DNA of 64,000 nucleotides from Treponema sp. (GTDB lineage: Bacteria > Spirochaetota > Spirochaetia > Treponematales > Breznakiellaceae), in contig WQXI01000002.1 in NCBI GenBank assembly GCA_009784935.1, positions 85,866 to 149,865 of the forward strand, in the 5' to 3' direction. The notes below the pieces were generated by a model. It was not told the origin of the DNA. It saw only the letters and a program-made list of their open reading frames with translations, and searched no databases. A program made the position numbers and the translations under genes. Below are positions 61,674-64,000 of the stretch, piece after piece (within the stretch, counting starts at the first letter, position 1; the number at the start of each line of letters is the position of its first letter).

Positions 61674-62321
61674 TTGAAAAAACTATTTTTCCTTGTTTTC
61701 TTTTCTTTTATATTTACCCCTTTTTTGGCATTTGGACAGCAGTCTGTTCAGTATGAAAGCTTCGATTCAATCAGATGTGTATTTGTTACTGCGGCAAACG
61801 GTCTAAGAATGAGAGCAACTCCGGCTTTGGACAGCGAAGTATATGCGGTAATACCATTCGGCACATTAGTAAATACTTTTAGAAGGACAACACAAAGAAT
61901 AACGATAGACGGAATAACTGAGCACTGGTATGAAGTTGATTATTATGATGATGGTTTTGTTATAGGATGGGTATTCGGCGGATATCTAGCGCCTCATATC
62001 GAATCTAAACCTTTTGCCGGCCGCTGGGTTGCCGAAGGAAACAGTAATTACGATTATGTTTTTCATTACGATAATACATTTTCTGAAGGATGGAATTCAG
62101 CGCAAACCATGGGAGAGAGAAGAATCGATAGATGGGGAACTTATGTATTAACCAATCATTATGATGTAAGGTTTACCGTTAACACCCGTGCGCCGAATTC
62201 TGAAAGAGTAGTAACAACCACCGAGACTGCAAGAGTAAGATATATGAACATAAACAGAATAATTCTTGTTTACGGCTCCCGTCAGGTAGTATTAGTTCGT
62301 GACAATAATCTTTCTCGTTAA
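61674..62321 (+). CDS. Exported SH3b-domain protein
   Basis: Starting at TTG 61674, two bases after the STAS gene, the 215-residue product has a signal peptide (FFLVFFSFIFTPFLAFG). A bacterial SH3 domain follows (about 30-105, NGLRMRATPALDSEVYAVIPFGTLVNTF...GWVFGGYLAP). The C-terminal half (FAGRWVAEGNSNYDYVFHYDNTFSEGW) is a lipocalin-like sheet of unknown type. Such proteins often bind peptidoglycan. Translation is probably coupled to the STAS gene. Confidence 0.8.
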   Translation: MKKLFFLVFFSFIFTPFLAFGQQSVQYESFDSIRCVFVTAANGLRMRATPALDSEVYAVIPFGTLVNTFRRTTQRITIDGITEHWYEVDYYDDGFVIGWVFGGYLAPHIESKPFAGRWVAEGNSNYDYVFHYDNTFSEGWNSAQTMGERRIDRWGTYVLTNHYDVRFTVNTRAPNSERVVTTTETARVRYMNINRIILVYGSRQVVLVRDNNLSR

Positions 62322-62340
62322 GTTAAACTGAATTAAGCGA

Positions 62341-62474
62341 AAAGACGCGGAGAAGATCTCACGGAGACACAGAGGGACACGGAGATTCGGTTAAGACTTC
62401 ACGCAGTGACACAGAGTTTACAGAGAACGCAGAGTTGTGATTCGAAATCTTCCCTGCGGGCTCTGCGAGAAAAT
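62341..62474. repeat. Dispersed CACGGAG/CACAGAG/CGCAGAG repeat cluster
   Basis: This spacer is made of ACGCGGAG, CACGGAG, CACAGAG and ACGCAGAG words. It includes CAGAGAACGCAGAG (62421-62434), identical to a segment inside the PfkB gene, and GACACAGAGGGACACGGAG, near-identical to the trmD insertion. The 3' part, CTCTGCGAGAAAA, is an inverted version. Confidence 0.75.
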
Positions 62475-62542
62475 TTTGGGATGGTTTTTGAGTTTTTCTG
62501 AATCTTGACGAAATTATATTCTTTGCTATACAATAAAGTAGT

Positions 62543-62812
62543 ATGCGGGTTTTGCTTCACAAAATACCAAGAAAGTACCTTGACCGTCTTAATGAGCCTG
62601 ACAAGGGACATATAAATACTGCATTAAAGGGGCTTGAAAAAGAACCGCCGGAAGGTGATATTAAGCCAATGGTAGGGCAACCTGGAAATTTTAGGATAAC
62701 GATAGGAAGCTATCGTGCATTATTTAGGTATAGAGATAACCATATATTTGTTACACATCTTGATCCGAGAGGTCAAGTATACAACAAAAAAAATAAGGGG
62801 AATAAAAGATGA
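62543..62812 (+). CDS. RelE/ParE-family toxin
   Basis: The 89-residue protein has the RelE fold pattern: KIPRKYLDRLNEPDKGHINTALKGLEKEPPEGDIKPMVGQPGNFRITIGSYRALFRYRDNHIFVTHLDPRGQVY. It includes the core RxxxGxYRxxF/I strand pair and a conserved C-terminal strand. RelE-type toxins cut mRNA on ribosomes. The toxin is first in the operon and its stop overlaps the antitoxin start (ATGA). Confidence 0.88.
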   Translation: MRVLLHKIPRKYLDRLNEPDKGHINTALKGLEKEPPEGDIKPMVGQPGNFRITIGSYRALFRYRDNHIFVTHLDPRGQVYNKKNKGNKR

Positions 62813-63018
62813 CAACTGCAGTATTAAGAAATGAGTTGCACACTATGATTGACACTTTACCAGATCGATCGTTGCCTGCAATAAAACCGCTTTTGTTTTT
62901 TTTGACAAATGATTACTGGAAACCTGTAATTGAAGCGGCAAGCCCTGAAGAAGTTGAAATGATTAACGAAAGAATGAAAGACTACGAAACCGATCCCTCA
63001 AGTTTTACTCCATTATAA
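62809..63018 (+). CDS. Antitoxin partner of the RelE-type toxin
   Basis: The 69-residue acidic protein overlaps the toxin gene by four bases. It consists of an N-terminal helix (TAVLRNELHTMIDTLPDRSLPAIKPLLFFL) and an acidic C-terminal tail with EEVEMINERMKDYETDPSSF, typical of small antitoxins that wrap their toxin. No classical DNA-binding motif is clear. Function is inferred from partnership and size. Confidence 0.75.
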   Translation: MTTAVLRNELHTMIDTLPDRSLPAIKPLLFFLTNDYWKPVIEAASPEEVEMINERMKDYETDPSSFTPL

Positions 63019-63090
63019 AAATAAAACCCAATATTTCCTTCCTCTTTTTGACCTTATTCTTTAATTTATCTACAAATTCCTCACACAGAG

Positions 63091-63138
63091 AAAAAAAAGC
63101 CTGACACTTCGAACCGTCGGTTCGGGCAATGTCAGGCT
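63091..63138 (-). terminator. Rho-independent terminator with nested palindrome
   Basis: AGCCTGACA (63099-63107) pairs with TGTCAGGCT (63130-63138). On the minus strand it is followed by eight T (63091-63098). The loop contains the small palindrome CGAACC-GTC-GGTTCG (63110-63124). It ends the transcript of the 63302 gene. Confidence 0.9.
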
Positions 63139-63180
63139 GAATGTTAAATCGTAGAAACGAATTAAAGTCTAGTAAAACTT

Positions 63181-63309
63181 TTACCAGTCTCCAGAATTAA
63201 ATGTTACGCTTGCATTTGGCATTACTGAAACATCGCGTTTAATAAACGTATCGCCGTCAGTATATACAATTCTGATATCGTAAACACCTTCTTCTGAAAT
63301 TCTAATCCT
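63181..63309 (-). pseudogene. Orphan C-terminal coding remnant
   Basis: Directly after the SH3 membrane gene stop, another frame encodes about 42 residues, RISEEGVYDIRIVYTDGDTF and on to TFNSGDW, ending at TAA 63181. It has no usual start codon and follows an in-frame stop. It reads like the end of a secreted beta-sandwich domain and may be what remains of a gene broken by rearrangement or frameshift. Confidence 0.45.
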
Positions 63310-63988
63310 CTATGAAATTGCCGTTTATATAACCTTGTACTCCTTCGTGTTCTACAAGAACATACCCTCTTCTTCTGCCTTCTACAGTTACTGTTATTGA
63401 TTTACTCAAAACAATAACCTCATCTCCTTTGTTTAGGGTTTTTACTCGTTCTGCAGACAGATCCTCTAGAGTGGAATTCATTTTGACATTGTCAAATTTA
63501 ATTACACCAACTTTACCTACACCAACACTATCAGCAGAACTAGGCATTGCTAATGCTGATAACGGCAGAAAAAGTGCAAGAGCTAAAGCGATTGGCAGTC
63601 CGATAATCTGGTTTTTTGTCTGCCTTTTGAGCATGCCCACAAATCTTTGCGCTTTTAATACCTTAATAGTATAATAAGCAGCGCCGGCACCAACAGGAAT
63701 CAAATATGCAATACTTGGAATCGAAATTATATCAAAGGTATTAAGAATTACAAAAACAAGCGATCCGTAAAAGGCAAACGCGACAGTAAAGGCGAATAAC
63801 ATGATAGTATTTATTGTTATTCCTTTAAATCTATCAATTATATTTCCTTTGTCGTCTAAGTCAACTTCATACAATCCATTGAGACCTACCGCATTCAATG
63901 AAAAATAATGCGAACAATAATACCACAGAGTCGGCAATCCAAAGAATACTGCGACAACTAATATTCTTAGGAATGCATTATTTAACAT
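63302..63988 (-). CDS. Membrane protein with C-terminal SH3b domain
   Basis: The 228-residue protein has several hydrophobic helices (FLRILVVAVFFGLPTLWYYC, INTIMLFAFTVAFAFYGSLVFVIL, IPSIAYLIPVGAGAAYYTI and IIGLPIALALALFLPLSALA). A periplasmic SH3-like domain follows (about 155-228, RVKTLNKGDEVIVLSKS...RRGYVLVEHEGVQGYINGNF). It could sense or bind the cell wall. No family name is known to me. The gene has its own intrinsic terminator about 165 bases downstream, beyond an orphan coding fragment. Confidence 0.72.
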   Translation of the reverse strand: MLNNAFLRILVVAVFFGLPTLWYYCSHYFSLNAVGLNGLYEVDLDDKGNIIDRFKGITINTIMLFAFTVAFAFYGSLVFVILNTFDIISIPSIAYLIPVGAGAAYYTIKVLKAQRFVGMLKRQTKNQIIGLPIALALALFLPLSALAMPSSADSVGVGKVGVIKFDNVKMNSTLEDLSAERVKTLNKGDEVIVLSKSITVTVEGRRRGYVLVEHEGVQGYINGNFIED

Positions 63989-64000
63989 AGGTTCTATTAA

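Noticed and set aside
1..64000. tRNA or rRNA genes
   Set aside because: No cloverleaf-compatible TTCGANTC/CCA pattern or rRNA segment was recognised in the intergenic spaces; a dedicated covariance scan was not possible here.

Overview
The window is chromosomal DNA of a spirochaete, most likely a member of the Treponema group from an anaerobic gut-type habitat. This is inferred from the gene content: an NuoE/NuoF/[2Fe-2S]-flavoprotein set of anaerobic energy metabolism, a MtaA/UroD-type methyltransferase, LuxS with MTA/SAH nucleosidase, many two-component and c-di-GMP proteins, Lpt proteins and outer-membrane-like barrels, and no respiratory genes. Base composition is moderately AT-rich, with more AT-rich islands at about 5.1-6.8 kb, 25.3-26.9 kb and 54.7-55.9 kb. 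No rRNA, tRNA, CRISPR array or complete insertion sequence was recognised.

Layout. 1-4.3 kb (minus strand): a three-gene operon resembling the electron-bifurcating transhydrogenase Stn or HydABC-type flavoprotein subunits; two of its genes are interrupted by -1 shifts at poly-A runs. 4.4-6.8 kb: a lipoprotein and two orphan secreted proteins. 6.8-13.3 kb: pepT, an acyltransferase, an RRM protein with a long leader, radA, a barrel protein and a shortened methionine synthase. 13.3-19.8 kb: a serine recombinase, an HD-GYP protein, an RlmL-type methyltransferase, a TetR regulator, a hybrid kinase and two small membrane proteins. 19.8-27.9 kb: proAB, a large hybrid kinase with Hpt, an unknown two-gene cassette, a TIGR02206-type membrane protein and a PfkB kinase. 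28-31.5 kb: glyS, hicAB, luxS and a barrel protein. 31.6-38 kb: the rpsP-khpA-rimM-trmD-rplS operon, HD-GYP, yraN, two small proteins, a GGDEF cyclase and mtnN. 38-44.5 kb: a chemoreceptor, an acyl-CoA synthetase and a hybrid kinase. 44.6-49.8 kb: rny, lptB-lptA-lptC and pyrG. 49.9-55.9 kb: a Sec-exported FlgF/FlgG-like protein, an aminotransferase-like remnant, uvrD, a lipase and two membrane proteins. 55.8-61 kb: clpB, a lipoprotein, a UroD/MtaA protein and a TrmJ-like methyltransferase. 61-64 kb: a STAS protein, SH3 proteins and a RelE-type toxin-antitoxin pair.

The most unusual signals are: (i) an in-frame A AAA AAG heptamer that would join the ferredoxin and flavoprotein frames of the 1-1847 gene; (ii) clpB, and probably lptB, apparently starting at ATT; (iii) several promoters whose -10 box lies only 6-9 bases before the start codon (proA, pyrG, the acyl-CoA synthetase gene, uvrD, an RNA methyltransferase, glyS, an HD-GYP gene), suggesting leaderless mRNAs; (iv) dispersed CACAGAG/CACGGAG repeats and small palindromes between genes that also occur in frame inside trmD, the PfkB kinase and, for palindromes, the receiver domains of two hybrid kinases.

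Linked functions: LuxS, the nucleosidase and the methionine-synthase fragment belong to S-adenosylmethionine recycling; LptA/B/C belong to lipid or LPS-like transport; the HD-GYP and GGDEF proteins turn over c-di-GMP; and the rpsP operon is the conserved ribosome-maturation cluster. All calls rest on reading the sequence and on knowledge of the families; no database search was run.
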